This document shows, piece after piece, positions 11,968-24,109 of a DNA stretch of 64,000 bases; within the stretch, counting starts at the first letter, position 1, and every line of letters starts with the position of its first letter. Under the pieces are notes generated by a model. It had not been told where the DNA came from, searched no databases, and saw nothing but the letters and a program-made list of their open reading frames with translations. The DNA is from Pyxicephalus adspersus. Its lineage: Eukaryota > Chordata > Amphibia > Anura > Pyxicephalidae. The stretch is taken from NCBI RefSeq assembly GCF_032062135.1, contig NC_092860.1:123920201-123984200 (forward strand), in the 5' to 3' direction. The translations under genes were made by a program, and so were the position numbers.

Positions 11968-12312
11968 AGGGAACTAAACCCGCTCTGCTCGCCTGCCAGT
12001 ATTCTGTCACAGGAAGCCATCATCTTCTTCCTTCTCCTCTTCCTGTATGCGATCGTTGGCCATCTTTATTGGGTGGGTCGGGATAACGTAACTCCTGCAA
12101 AGGTGTACAGGAGTTTATTCATTCCTGGCAAGGGCAGGAGAATGGGGGATTTATAGGTGTTGTGGCAACCAAAGTCTTCTTTACAGTGACTCTCCTCAGT
12201 TACGATCAGCCAGGTAGAATGGATTATTGCAAAAGGGACATTACTTGCTCTTTTCTGCAATAGAGCCAGGCCTGATCAAGCATTTTTAAAAGTGGAACTT
12301 TAGTTCCATCTT
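11968..12312 (+). repeat. Family E repeat, most complete copy
   Basis: It starts gggaactaaaccc and ends 'taaaagtggaactttagttc', giving short terminal inverted repeats (ggaactaaa/tttagttcc). The middle has 'gttggccatctttattgggt', 'gggataacgtaactcctgc', 'cagccaggtagaatggatta' and 'gctcttttctgcaatagagc'. The terminal inverted repeats suggest a non-autonomous DNA transposon. No clear target duplication was found. Confidence 0.7.
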
Positions 12313-14464
12313 GAAGGGCAATAGGGTCTGTAGGAACTGTCCTATCACTTATTGCGGGAGTGGGGAGACTATAGAAATTGGGACACGTTTTCTAACTTGA
12401 TCAGTCAACCCCCAAGATGTATTGGCTAGTAGGCATCTGCATGGCAAGATTTGATCTGATGTCTTTGGACTTGCAGACAATAGGTTTTCCTTTTCACTGT
12501 TTACAATCATCTCGGATAAAATCTAGTGTGTGTACAACTGTCCCGCAATGTAGCTCAATAATGAGCCCTGGTGGATCACTGAACAACCTACAGCTAAGAA
12601 CTGCTGCTGTTTCCTATGTAGGGTAGTTTAAATCGGGAAATGTCCGGGTTGTCTTCCTCAATCTCCTATTCAAAGAAAAATAGTACAATACTCCTTCATT
12701 CCCATTGCTGCTGACTATTATGAATAATTGTTTCCAGGGACAAAATACTAGCATCTGTTTGTAGGTTTAGTATACAAAAGATAATCCAGTGGAACAGCAT
12801 GTATTCACATCTTTCCAAAAGAGTTTGTTGCATAGTCATGCCATTTCTACGGGCAAACCTCAGAACTCCGCTAACGTATTATGGAAATCGCAGCACCATC
12901 ACTTTTTTTTCCCGTCACCAGTTACAGATAAAAATTTGGTCTAATGTCATTTTTAATTTGAGGTTGGAAGCTGATCAAGTTTGTTATATGGCTAATCCTT
13001 GTATATTTGCGTCTTGCTGAGAGTGGTAGCAAGAGGTAATAAGGACTTGTGTTTTGCAGGCAATAAAGAACCTTTCATTTATGAGTCTTTGCCAACCATG
13101 ATTATGTTTATTTCTCAACAGTAGTATTACAGACATATAAACTCAGGTTGGGTTGTGGGAGAAAACTGGATTTGCTAAAAAATGAGTTTTATTAAGGAAG
13201 TAATCCAGGGCACCCGGAGGAATGGCATACAAATGAGAACCTCTCTGCTGAAGATGAAACCTAGAGTCCTAAGGCAACAGTACTAACTTCACTCACTGAT
13301 CAGTTATACAGGTCACTGAAAGTAGCAAAAGTCATACAAATTTTTTAGTCTTGTATGATCGTGACTACCACAGATACCTGTGCCCCATATAGAAAGTCGT
13401 ATTGTTACAATTCCTGCAGCCAGTTGCAGTAGAGTGGAGAAATAGGTCACTACGAGATTCATCTGTGTACCAAGGCCAGAATCTATTTTGCTTTTGGGGA
13501 TGGGAACTTTGAGTCAGATACTTGAATGAGAACAAACAATTCTTTGTCATAAAACCTGACCTAATTTATTGTTTAAATGAAGAAATAGACAGCATCTTTC
13601 TGAGCACTTAGCTGATTTGTGAAAATACTTCTCTAATTGCCCTTTTTAATGTGCATGGAAGAAAAAATATATAATGAATGTAAAATTAATTAAAAAAATG
13701 CTTTTGTATTTGCAGTGTGCATGCATTGTTGACTATGTGTCTTCCAAAGAAATATCTGGTGATCCTGCCACTTTCCTGCCTTTTTCCCCAGCTTCTGCTT
13801 TTGCCAAAGCTATCCATGTGTTTCCGGGGTGGCTTAGACAGATGTGCGCAGTTGAACTTTCACTGGAAATTCTATAATGTAATGCAAAAGCAGAGTCAGC
13901 CTGCAGTCTCCTAGTCATATAGTCATTGCTCTATATCCCCATGCTAGTCTTATTTATTTGTCTGCCCCCATCCTTCACAACCATAGAAGTACAAAATGTA
14001 GGTCAAATTACCAATTTATTAAAAAAAAAAAAAGTATTTTAATTTTTTTTGTTTTTACATCTTGGGCTTTTTGTATTTCAGGCAAAATCTTTTGCGGTAG
14101 AAATGTAACATACACTTAGTAGTGATATACTACATACACATAATTAGCATGTGCTTTGTAGTCATACTGGGGACAAAAATAAGTCCTGTATAAGATTTGA
14201 TTGGCTATAGCCAACCTTATAAAGTGCGCTGGGATCCCATATAACATCGCTAATCGTCCCAGTACATGGAGTGATTCACAAGCTCCTGCATAGTAAGAAG
14301 TATCTAGTATTTCCTTGGGCTCTCTGCAGTGTACCTTTAGGAAGGTAAGGGTGAGATGTTGGTGTTGTAAGGAATAAATCGGTGCTTTAATAGCCAATGC
14401 ATCTTTTTTAATTTTATTTGGAGATGACATGGCTTTCTTACTAGCAGAATTTGTGGTAATCTTA
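12313..14464. other. No gene seen
   Basis: Unique-looking sequence with an A13 run near 14021-14033. Frames of 60-73 codons (for example 12799-13020 +) show no domain. Confidence 0.45.
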
Positions 14465-14688
14465 TGAGCCTGATTTATTAAAGCTCTCCAAGGCTGGAGG
14501 GAATACACTTTCATCAGTAAAACTGGGTGATCCAGAAAACCTGGAATGGATTTTCTCAAAGTCATTTGCTATTTGCTAGCAATTGTTTTGAATCCTGGAC
14601 CAGATCCATTCCAGGTTTGCTAAATTACCCAGCTTCACTGATGAAAGTATTCTCTTCAGCCTTGGAGAGCTTTAATAAATCAGGTCCT
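14465..14688. repeat. Family D foldback element, copy 1
   Basis: This is a near-perfect giant hairpin. The left half runs from 'tgagcctgatttattaaagc' to 'ccagaaaacctggaatgg'. The right half mirrors it, from 'ccattccaggtttgct' to 'gctttaataaatcaggtcc'. A central unpaired part holds 'tgctatttgctagcaattgt'. The terminal arms of about 85 bp and the lack of coding content define a foldback MITE. Two further copies are at 48510 and 61229. The 149-codon - frame across this element is a by-product. Confidence 0.9.
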
Positions 14689-17315
14689 ATGTCTGTGGGT
14701 TGACTTGAACCTACATTTTAGCTAAATTAACCAATTATAAAATCCCCCTGGATGCATTGCCGGTGTCTTCCAGCACCCCCTCTCTGTCATCTCTGTGTCT
14801 ATATAAACGTTTAGGCTTAGCTGAGTCTACAAGGCAGACTGATGTAATACAGAGGTATGTAGGCGGGATGGCCTAAAACAGACACTTCTCTGGGAGTATG
14901 GCCAGATATTTCTTTGGAAGGAGGTAGTTATGTAAATTTCTGGAATTTACTGTATTAGAAAACATGCATCATATTGATGGATACATAAATCACAAATATT
15001 ATATTCAGATAATGTAAGATAGACAATGATGAATAAAAACTAAAAGAATGTAACATTCTCCATTTTATCTGGCTAAACTCCTCATTAAATAATTAATCAT
15101 GTGGTTCTGTGCTGAATATTGGACAGTACTATGTTGGTTGTTGCTTTCTAATTTTCTGACCTTTTAAGGTTGTGTTTTGTGATGGGATTTTCCCGGAAGC
15201 GGTGTACTGGAGTGACGCTAGAACGCTTGTTATAGGTTCAACTGTAAACACAGATTATTACAAAGTGACAAATATGTTTATACAGAATTTTAGCATAGGT
15301 TTTGGAGAATTTACTCCTGCGCTGGGAGAGAACACGTGAAGGAATGTTCCCAGGAAGCAGATTTCATTATAATTATACCTAACCATCTGTTTTTTCAAGA
15401 TGGGAAATGTTTTCCATCAATGAACTATACTAATAAAGGCATTGTGCACTGTCAGGGATACAACTCCAATAACTCCAACCCGAAGGGTGAGATGGCCTGA
15501 AAACCACTCCATTTATTTTTCTTTCTGGAATCAGAGGCAGACTACACAGGGAGAACCTAAATTTGTTCAGGGAATCTTTAAGGATGGGTTCTTAGTCTAA
15601 AAAAAGCCATAAGTTGCATGCTTGTTTCTATTATAAGTTCTGAAAGTACACAAGTGAAAAAGAGTGAAGAATAGTACATTTGTCACCAGGAACTTATAGC
15701 AATAACTGAAGATATTCTATGTGCTAAGGTGTAATTCTGCTTCTCCAATGAACACATAAAGCAGAATTTTCTAATATATTGTCCAGTAGAGGAAAAAAAA
15801 AAAAAATCAGTTATTGCTGCAATACTCACCTGCTTTTGGGCACTCTCTCATGCAGACTGCTTCTGCTGCTCTTCCGGGTTGAGCGACACCCAGAAAAATA
15901 GAGATCTATTCACAAGGAAAAACTGTTTTCTGCACACAGCCAACTTCTTGTCGAGCAGTCCAACAGAGTAAAATTTCAATGCTTTAGCTCGGCAGAGAGT
16001 TTGTTGGTCAGCCAATGATAAAAATCATTTCATTTACCAATACTGGGGATGCTTGGATTATTGGGATCCCTGAAGATAAGCTAGTAGTGTGTGAACAATC
16101 CTCGTCATTTTAAGGAAGAGTTTGTCAAAGGGGTTACTGAATTGATCCCCTCAAAATATTAATAAACTGAATAAGGGAATCCTTTATAAATCCAGCACAA
16201 TAATGTTTTGTTCCATTGTATCGCCTGCCCTGACCTGATAATTTCACCTGTCAAATAAACTTGTGACACTCTTAAAACTTGCAAGTTGAATAGTTTGTTT
16301 TCTTTAAATACTGCTGTTCTTAAATATCGTATTATATTATAGTAGGTGATGCATATTACTATTGATACGTAACGGCCCAGGGAATAAATGGAACCAAATA
16401 TCTTGTCTGGAAGCAGAATTTAGGTCTCTCACTCACTTATACCCATTGTACATTTATAATTTTGTTTCCTGTTTGTATGTGGATTGGTTGTGGAGCCTTG
16501 AGGAATGGGACCCTGTGCAGCTCCTTCCCTTTCCCCAACTTTATTTTGTGACACCATAATAAAGGAGCGTTTTCTATAAATTCTAAGGAGTGCTGATGGC
16601 TATGTTTTCTTTTTCTCAACCCCCACTTTTCCCATCTAGCCAAAGTTTAAATTAAGTTAAAAAATGTCTGAACATACAGTTTAATGCTTGGGAGAATTAT
16701 GAACGGTTTCAGACAAAAGCATCGATTTATCTAAGTGCAGTGTAATTATAATGAGGTAATAGGAAATTGGGAAATTCCAAGCATGTGCTGTATGTATAAT
16801 GGTAGTTCAGTGGGGCTGAGCTCATAGTACAAAGTGTAAGTGTCAGTTTATGTTCCACAAGTAAGTTTTGGTCCATACGAAGATTAATAGAAGCCGAGTT
16901 CCGAGTAATCTGTAACGGCTGTGATGTGGCTGTCAGAGGCTGAAAAAATGATGAAATTCAGAGAATGAGAAAGTGTTGCTTAGAAGGTGCCTTTCAGACA
17001 CTGCCACAATAAGATGTTTTCTGAAGTTTCATAGTTATGGCATGCAAAAAGGCTTTTACCCCACAATTGTTTTTGTTTCTGCACTATCACAGATTTTAAG
17101 CTTCCTTTTGTCCTCTTAGTTGGGAAAGCCGAATTTTCATTACCTGCACAGATACCTGAATTTCAGCTCAAAGCTTGAAAGGCCACAGAACAAGAGGGTG
17201 CAGGGAGATCCTATGAGCGGCAATATGAGAACCTTGATCACTATTGGGGGTGTGGTGTACCCACAGGAGCTTATCTGGGAGAAATGTGCCCCAGTAGCAA
17301 AGCTCTTGCTTGTTC
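14689..17315. other. No gene seen
   Basis: Unique-looking AT-rich sequence with an A14-type run near 15793-15806. Short frames at 16362-16643 and 17120-17362 have no recognisable features. Confidence 0.45.
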
Positions 17316-17609
17316 CTCTAGATCAGTGTTTCTTGACATTCTTAACGGGGGGAATCCATTGATTTAATTTGCATATTTTTAGGGAACTCCTGCTATAATT
17401 ACTATTTCCTCTGCTCACAGTACACTAGTGTGATGGCCAGTAGGAAGGATTTCTTACATTGCTGGCCAGTGAGAAGAATGTCACCCTACAGATAGCCAAA
17501 AAGATCTTCTGTATTAATTAAACTGACCTGAGAGGCACAGGTTGCTTATTTCTCAAAGGAACCCTAGCAAACTCTGGGGTAACTCTGTTTGGGAAACAAT
17601 GCTCTAGAC
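17316..17609 (+). mobile_element. Family G hAT-like MITE, copy 1, with target duplication
   Basis: The element spans 17324-17601, from cagtgtttcttgaca to ctgtttgggaaacaatg. It is flanked by CTCTAGAT (17316-17323) and CTCTAGAC (17602-17609), an 8-bp target duplication with one change. It contains 'ctgctataattactatttcc', 'ctcacagtacactagtgtga' and 'ttcttacattgctggccagt', which also occur in reverse at 47299-47592. The right-hand duplication is reused by the next element. There is no coding capacity. Confidence 0.85.
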
Positions 17610-18382
17610 CAGGGGTGTTAAACTCAAGAGGGCCGAAATTAAAAACATAGACCAAGTTGCGGGCCAAACTTGAAATTTATAAAAAACAATTGAGGAAGGT
17701 TTTACTTCCTATTAGATAAAAAACATTTTCATGTGGAAACAAAGCGGTTTTGCTTAACATTCAATCTGGAACAAGCTTTAATAGAGAAAGAGGCATAAGA
17801 ATTTTTTCTTAGGCCTCTATTTTTCCACAATAAGAAGAGAAGAAGAGAAGTCTTTTGGATTTTGTTTATCCTGGAGTGTGACAAAACTTTCACTTTAGTG
17901 TAATCTGCATGGTTGTCAGTAGTATGGTAGAGTAAGTAGTCTTGTTTCTTCCTATTGTTTTTTCTAATTGTTTTACTTTGCCAATTAAATGTGAAACCAA
18001 ATGAATTGCTGCATTCTTTTGGTTTCACATTGCGTTCTCTGGCACAATTCTATGGCTTACCTGTCAGTATAAACTCCATGGGGTCCACGCATAGGCTGCT
18101 GTTCAATAGACACGAGTGATGCCGCTACTACAATTCCTGGCATTACTTGTGTCTATAAAATGAGGGGCCACCCATAGGCGGAGAGGCCACTGGTCTAGAG
18201 ACGCGAGTGATGCCTGGAATTGTAGTAGCGGTATCACTCGCAGCTGGCCCACCGTTACTACGGATTGCACTAGCGACGGGCCAGCTGCAATTCATATTGA
18301 GAATTCTTTTAGGGGCCAAGAAAAAGGACTTTGCTGGCCAGGTTTGGCCCGCGGGCCAGAGTTTGACACCCCTGCTCTAGAC
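17602..18382. mobile_element. hAT-like non-autonomous transposon with perfect 8-bp target duplication
   Basis: The element spans 17610-18374. Its ends are caggggtgttaaactc and gagtttgacacccctg, inverted repeats of about 16 bp, and subterminal 'gagggccgaaatt' and 'ggcccgcgggcc' follow. It is flanked by identical CTCTAGAC at 17602-17609 and 18375-18382. NTCTAGAN is the target preference I associate with the hAT Charlie group. Internal inverted repeats are described separately. The 99-codon - frame (17729-18028) shows no transposase motif, so the copy is non-autonomous. Confidence 0.92.
18109..18287. repeat. Nested inverted repeats inside the hAT element
   Basis: Segment 18113-18149 pairs with 18204-18240, 33 of 37 positions by my count (cgagtgat.ccgctactacaa and its complement). 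The left segment is also self-complementary at its edges (agacacgagtgatgcc facing ggcattacttgtgtct). A second perfect 10-bp pair, cagctggccc (18241-18250) and gggccagctg (18278-18287), follows directly. This could be a smaller foldback element inserted in the hAT, or part of its own structure. Confidence 0.8.
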
Positions 18383-20459
18383 TTTGCACTTACTGCAGCA
18401 GCACTGCACCAGAGCAATGATTAAGCAGCTGGTTATCCAGTCTCCCCCAGGCTGTCCGGCCACTCTGTACACCCCACTCTTAGAACCATTCCCTAGTGAC
18501 TCTGAAGCTATCCTAACTTACCTCTCATTTACTTTTTCTTATTTTTCTATTTACTTTTCTTTTATTTTTCTGAATTGCATCTTGTCTATACTGTGCAAAT
18601 TCTCTTTCATATTGTGTAAAATGTAATTTTTTTTTTAGGGTTGCAGCAGTATGAGATTTGCAAATATCACAGTTTATACTGCATTGCACAATTATTTTTC
18701 CACACTGCTAATTTTCTTTTTCTTTAACATCTTTGTGCACTACCCCGCATGTTTGTGTGTGGCTGGCAGCGGTTGCAGAGTCTAACAAGCAGTTAGGAAG
18801 GAAAAGGAGATACACAAGTGAGATTTTCTATTCAATTTTCGCTTTGTAATATGGTATTAAAAAAAACACACACAGAACCTCACCTTAGCTTCTCCTTCAT
18901 ATCTCAACTTGTTATCAGATTTAGCAATATGGTTGCTTGATTTTTGGCTATGAGGTGGTCACTGGCTTTTGATAACAGGTTTGGTGTGCCTGGTAACCAA
19001 TGTAAGCAGGAGCAGCTGGTATTAAGGGAGATAATTATTATTATTAAACAATAATGTTCCACATATTTTAATTTAGTCTTTTTTCTCTGCAGAAAACATT
19101 TTTTATGCTTAGCTTTTATTACCTTTATTATTATTTATTACCTATATAAAGGGAATTTTATTCTGTTATTAGTGAAGCTACATTCATGTATTCATTTATT
19201 ACAAAAGCTGATAGTTCGTTGTAACATGGCTACATTTTTGTAACATGGAGGGGTCTAAACAAAAGATGGGAAAGTTATTTTTCCAGGAAAGATTTGAATC
19301 TCTACAGCCCAGTGTTATAGAAGTTTGTATTTTATGCACACATCCCAGCACTTTCTTCCCGTCTTGATTTTCTGTTCCCCAGTCCTTTGCCAGTTTTCTG
19401 TTCTATACCTTGGATTGTCTTGTCATGTTCTTCCCTGTATTTTTCTGGTTATCGGTGATGGTTGGACCGTTTTTCTACTTCTAGAAAGCAATAATGAGCA
19501 CTTTTTGGCATGGAGGTAATTTTTCCCACTTATCTGAACAAATAATGGAACACTTAGAAGTCACTACGATTTTACATTTGGAATCAGGCAAATGGCACAA
19601 CTCATCCCAAAAGCTTTAAGTGCTCAGTCATGACAAAATAATTGAGCTCTTGAATGTGCAAAATGTGTCAAAGCTTTTTACATTGACCATTTTTTGTTGT
19701 AACTTTATATTTGATTTCTGTGAAATGGTGGTGCTTTGTGTAGTAGCCTGGCAAGCTTGCCTTTGATATTGAGACCCAGAGAGGTTGGGTTGATGGTAGT
19801 TGGAATGTGAAATGACACTTTGAGTTGAGATTTTAACACTTGACTCACAATGACTTGGGGTATTCTAACAAGAATGACCAGATATCTTTTTATTCTATAG
19901 GTGATATCTTTCTATTTTTATTGCTAATATATTTTCATCTGCTCATTTATGTTGCCTTTTTATTGCACTTTTGTCACACTTATGCATTCACAAAGAGACG
20001 CTTGCACAGTCCCAATAAATTAAGTTGTAATGACTTTTTACTAATGTCCAAACACAAGATTTGTCATTTATATGACATAACATGAAAAACATTTTCATAT
20101 GTTTGGTGATTTTCATCTATCTATTACCTTTAGCATCCAGCAAAGTTTGCCATTCCCCGTGGAATTTAACTTGAGTATGAAGCAGACACATAATGCAGCA
20201 TGTAATGCCTTTTACCAGCAGACATTATTGGGAACCTTAGAAAGCATTGCGGATAGTAGGAACAGATCCTTAATGAGTATTGACCTATAAAAGTTGGCAG
20301 ATAAATCCTTATAGGTTTGTCGTCCGATCTCTCTTCCTGCTTTTGAAGCCATAACGACTAAACAAAAAATGACTTTCTTTCTCTTCACTGAATTTATCAT
20401 CCGAAAACTAATCCTAAACTAAATTTTATGGAAAAACAAATGTAACCTTCTGCCTGTGT
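18383..20459. other. No gene seen; pyrimidine-rich tract at 18520-18660
   Basis: T/C-rich low-complexity sequence at 18520-18660, then ordinary AT-rich unique DNA. The 81-codon frame at 19840-20085 is hydrophobic only because of T-rich composition. Confidence 0.45.
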
Positions 20460-20474
20460 CCTGCAGGTGGCAGC
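20460..20474 (+). promoter_or_regulatory. Candidate CTCF binding motif (+)
   Basis: cctgcaggtggcagc fits the CTCF core consensus CCASNAGRKGGCRSY at 14 of 15 positions, the only departure being T at position 3. It is a local GC peak in AT-rich DNA and lies outside any repeat recognised here. CTCF binds this motif in vertebrates and helps set loop boundaries; orientation matters for that role. Occupancy is not shown by sequence. Confidence 0.55.
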
Positions 20475-22365
20475 GCTGCCCTTCGTGGTTTCCACACTTC
20501 CTGAACATATAGAAGCTCCAAATTTACTTATGATTATAATGGAAAAGAAAATGTGACTATGAAAGTTTGCCAAGAGTTATTACAGAGCCATCTAGAAATA
20601 ATATCCACAAATATTTGGTTTAATAATTAGGGCAGATACAATAAACATTTGTGTAGCACTTCGGAATGATAGGCAGAGTCTACATAGTCAGTATCTTGCA
20701 AGATGCTATGCCTGGGCAAAAGAATCGAAGGCCCTAGAGATGTTGCCATCTGTTCTGTTCATACAGCAATTACTGCCAGCTAGTTTTTTTAATTAACTTA
20801 TAAACTGTAGATGGTAAATGATGCCAGGGAATATACATACAGTGGTGGATTTGTGTCAGGTTCCAGGTATCCAGTGCTCCTTAAAGATAAAATCAGTTGG
20901 TTGTTAAACTCTAATGGTGGTGCTCCATATAAGATCCACCGTCATTTTACCAGCAGATCTGCTGTACTGTTTTTTAGTGTCCGGACTTCTGATACAGAGG
21001 GGGTGGTTGGGGCAGCTGTCTCAATGATAGGGGTTTTCCTTTCTTTAACCCTAGGAGGGTTGATCTATCCAACTATGATCTCCAAGACTGTAGCCAAGCT
21101 GTAGAATAACGTCCTGGTCCTGCATAATGCAGTGGTAATGATATGGCGACTGAAGGCTCTCACCCTATTCCTCTACCCCAAATCCCAAACCAGTGCACCA
21201 TCAGATCGTTTACCAATGGTCCTTAAAAATGTATGCACAGTTAGTACAATTCTCTACTCCCCTGATGATATACAATAAATATACACATCTCCTCTTTTGG
21301 AAGGACCTCTGATTTATTATATAGTGTACAGTAATACATTTATTGTTTAGCTACTGGAAGAGCTTACATTGCCTTCCACTTAGAAAAATCCATGATTACA
21401 TTGCCTATTTTCCAATGCTGTTATAAAGAAAAGAAAAAATCAGTAATGTCCATAGCAACCAGAGTTTCTATTTTTAACTCCTAGTTAATAATGGCTAATA
21501 ATATTGATTTTTATATTGAATCTCCAAAGACCTAAGTATTCTTCCCCTGCAGAGAGTTTTACAATTCTCTATGACTTGCTGCCTATACATTTAGAGTGTA
21601 TAGGTATTTTAATTACAATTTAATGGTTTTATATCCCTTGGATGCCCACGTGGTTCTTTATGTAACAACATAGGTACATTTCTAAACAATGTGGTTGTTG
21701 ATTACCATATGTAGGCTAATTACTGCTCTCTTCATTATTCTTTAATTATTGCAGTGGTCCTTGTATAAGCAATCTATTCTAAAGATGGTTTGATGGTGGT
21801 TGCCAATATATATGTTCATGGCCAATTCTGTTTTGCTAAAAAATAGAATTTTCGACAGTAGCGTAGGCTTATAATACCCAGGACTATTTTTTTTTTTTTT
21901 TTTTTTTTTTCTTTCTAGCCTGTGTATTTGTGAACTGATTTTTATCATTTCAATAATCAGCTTACCTTACATATTGGTTTAAAGCCATATATTTTTTTTT
22001 TTTTTTTTTTTTTTACTTGTCGGTGTTCTATTCGGGACCAGCAAACCAAGTGGGAGAAGATCTCTACAAGATTGGGAAAATCTTTCATGAAACAGTCGGC
22101 AGTGTGCAGTGACCGCTTTAGAAGATTTTCTGTCTATTTTTGACTATTTTGGATTTACACTGACTCACCAGGACAATGAGCGTGAATTTCACCAAATGCG
22201 ATACAACAATAAAACCTGGCAGATGCTTTTATGCATACTAATGCCCAGGATGGTAAAGACTCCTAAATGTTTATGCTTTCAGTTTTTTTTTCCTCCACTA
22301 TTAAATGACTCCGTAAAACTAAACATCAGACACAAAAACTCTAAATTAAATATACTCCTCAGTAA
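20475..22365. other. No gene accepted; poly-T tracts at 21891-21910 and 21990-22013
   Basis: The 97-codon + frame at 20811-21104 (MVNDAREYTYSGG...) has a fairly balanced composition, but no homology or splice context that I recognise. A 103-codon + frame at 22109-22420 runs into the tandem array. Two long T runs flank 21911-21989. Confidence 0.4.
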
Positions 22366-23376
22366 CCATAAACTTATAGAGCAGGTACTTCAGGTACCCC
22401 AGCTGTATATTACCCCATAAACTTATAGAGCAGGTACTTCAGGTACCCCTGCTGTATATTACCCCATACTTTTTTAGAGCAGGTACTTCAGGTACCCCAG
22501 CTGTATATTACCCCATAAACCTATAGAGCAGGTACTTTAGGTACCCTAGCTCCATGAACATATAGAGAAAGTACTCCAGGTGCAAGCTCATCTTCGCATA
22601 CATTTATAGATCAAGAACTCCAAGAGTAAGACACCCCACTGATAGACATATAGAGCAAGTACTCCAGATGTATATTACCCCATAAACTTGTAGATCAGGT
22701 ACTCCAGCTGCAAGCCCTTTCACTACCCATAAAGTGGGTAGCTCTAGCTGCAAGCACTCCACCATTAGCTTTAGGAGCTATTACTCCAGGCATAGGTTCC
22801 CCCATAAGCTTATAGAGCAGGTACTCCAGAAGTAAGACAGCCACTCTAGTGTTCTCCCCTGCCTCTTTTAGCTGGGTGCACCACCCAGCACTTTTCGGAT
22901 TGATCACAATACAGGGGCTGCCACCTGCCTACAATTTCTTCCCACCCAGCCTAAAAAAAATGTCTGGGTTTAACACTGCACCCATAAGCTTATAGAGCAG
23001 GTACTCCAGACGTAAGACACCCACCCATAGGGTTATAGAGCAAATACTCCAGGTGTTAGTTCCCCCATAGGCTCATAGAGCAGGTACTCCACCTGCAAGC
23101 CCTTTTAGTACCCATAAAGTGAGTACTTCAGCTGCAAGTCCTTCTTCACAAAGGTTTAAAATGCAAGTACTCCAGAAGTAAGACACCCCACCATAAGCTT
23201 ATAAAGCAAGTACTCCAGCCGTGAGTTCTCCCAAAGGCTTATAGAGCAGGTACTCTGCCTGCAAATCCTAATTTACATAGGTGAAGAAAGTAAGAGCCCC
23301 CTACCCATAAGCTTTTAGAGTAGGTAATTCAGCTGCAAGCCTCTTCATCCCCCATAGGCTTTTAAAGCAGTTACTC
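22366..23376 (+). repeat. Degenerate tandem array, about 21 units of 40-50 bp
   Basis: The unit core is 'cttatagagcaggtactcca', followed by a variable piece (gtaccccagctgtatattacc, aagtaagacaccc or ctgcaagccctt). Cores start near 22373 and recur every 40-50 bp to about 23365. The first three units are almost identical at about 50 bp; later ones are diverged and fall into two alternating types. A family A repeat (22847-22978) interrupts the array. It does not encode a protein: frames close within units. Confidence 0.9.
22847..22978 (+). repeat. Family A repeat inserted in the tandem array, short copy
   Basis: It starts agtgttctcccctgcc and ends 'tctgggtttaacactg'. Compared with 52728-52893 it lacks the middle hairpin (accacccggctgtttttggg and partner), so it is an internal-deletion copy. 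The array continues in register on both sides, so the insertion is younger than the array. Confidence 0.85.
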
Positions 23377-24109
23377 TGCAAGAATTTAAACGTCAGCTGG
23401 CATTTGGTAAATTAATATAAAAAATGATTTACCAGCTGAACTGATACATGTTATACATTTTGATGGCATCCATAAGTGAGATTATATATTGGTGCACTGT
23501 GGAGTGAATGCTCTGGCCAGGTCGTAGTCGGGTTTGAATGCAGCACGTCTTCACTAATTGATGTATGTGTTCTTTTTACTTCCAGCTGCTGCAGCTCACT
23601 GATTTCTGATGGTTCCACGCCTGACGGCCTACTCAGCACATGTGCTCAGACTTCCAGATATTAAGATAGATGCACTGAACTCCAGCACATCACCCAGACC
23701 CAACTCCTACCATGTAAGCAGATTGCCAGGGCTTTTATATGTGGATGAGCCCAGGCCTGGTTACTGAGATGTTTCTTAATGACCATAGCGCCTCTCTACA
23801 CCTCCATGCAGCATCTACATTTTTATCACATTAATGACACCTTTTACCTCCCATGTGTATATTAAAGTTACATATTAACAGAAAGGCGTTGGGTAATAAC
23901 CACAGCAGATTGGTTACACCGCACATCTTTACGTCTGCATAGCTAATATGTCTGATTTAAAGAGGTCATGTTAAACTAATTCTTTTCTTGAGATATTCTC
24001 CCCTCCCCTTATTCCAGATTTCTGTTCTGAAGACATTCAAACACTATTTTCTTATGAATGGCTAACATTTTTTTTTCAAATTAGAGCTAACTGAAAGACT
24101 CATTTTAAA
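23377..24109. other. No gene seen
   Basis: Unique-looking. Overlapping 62-codon frames on both strands at 23451-23664 have no supporting context. Confidence 0.45.

Noticed and set aside
14116..14565. 149-codon open frame, - strand
   Set aside because: It overlaps the family D foldback element; its composition follows the repeat and there is no domain.
20811..21104. 97-codon + frame with balanced composition
   Set aside because: No homology or splice context that I recognise; chance cannot be excluded.
22366..23376. Tandem array considered as CRISPR
   Set aside because: The units are degenerate, the spacers are related to each other, and the sequence is vertebrate nuclear DNA.
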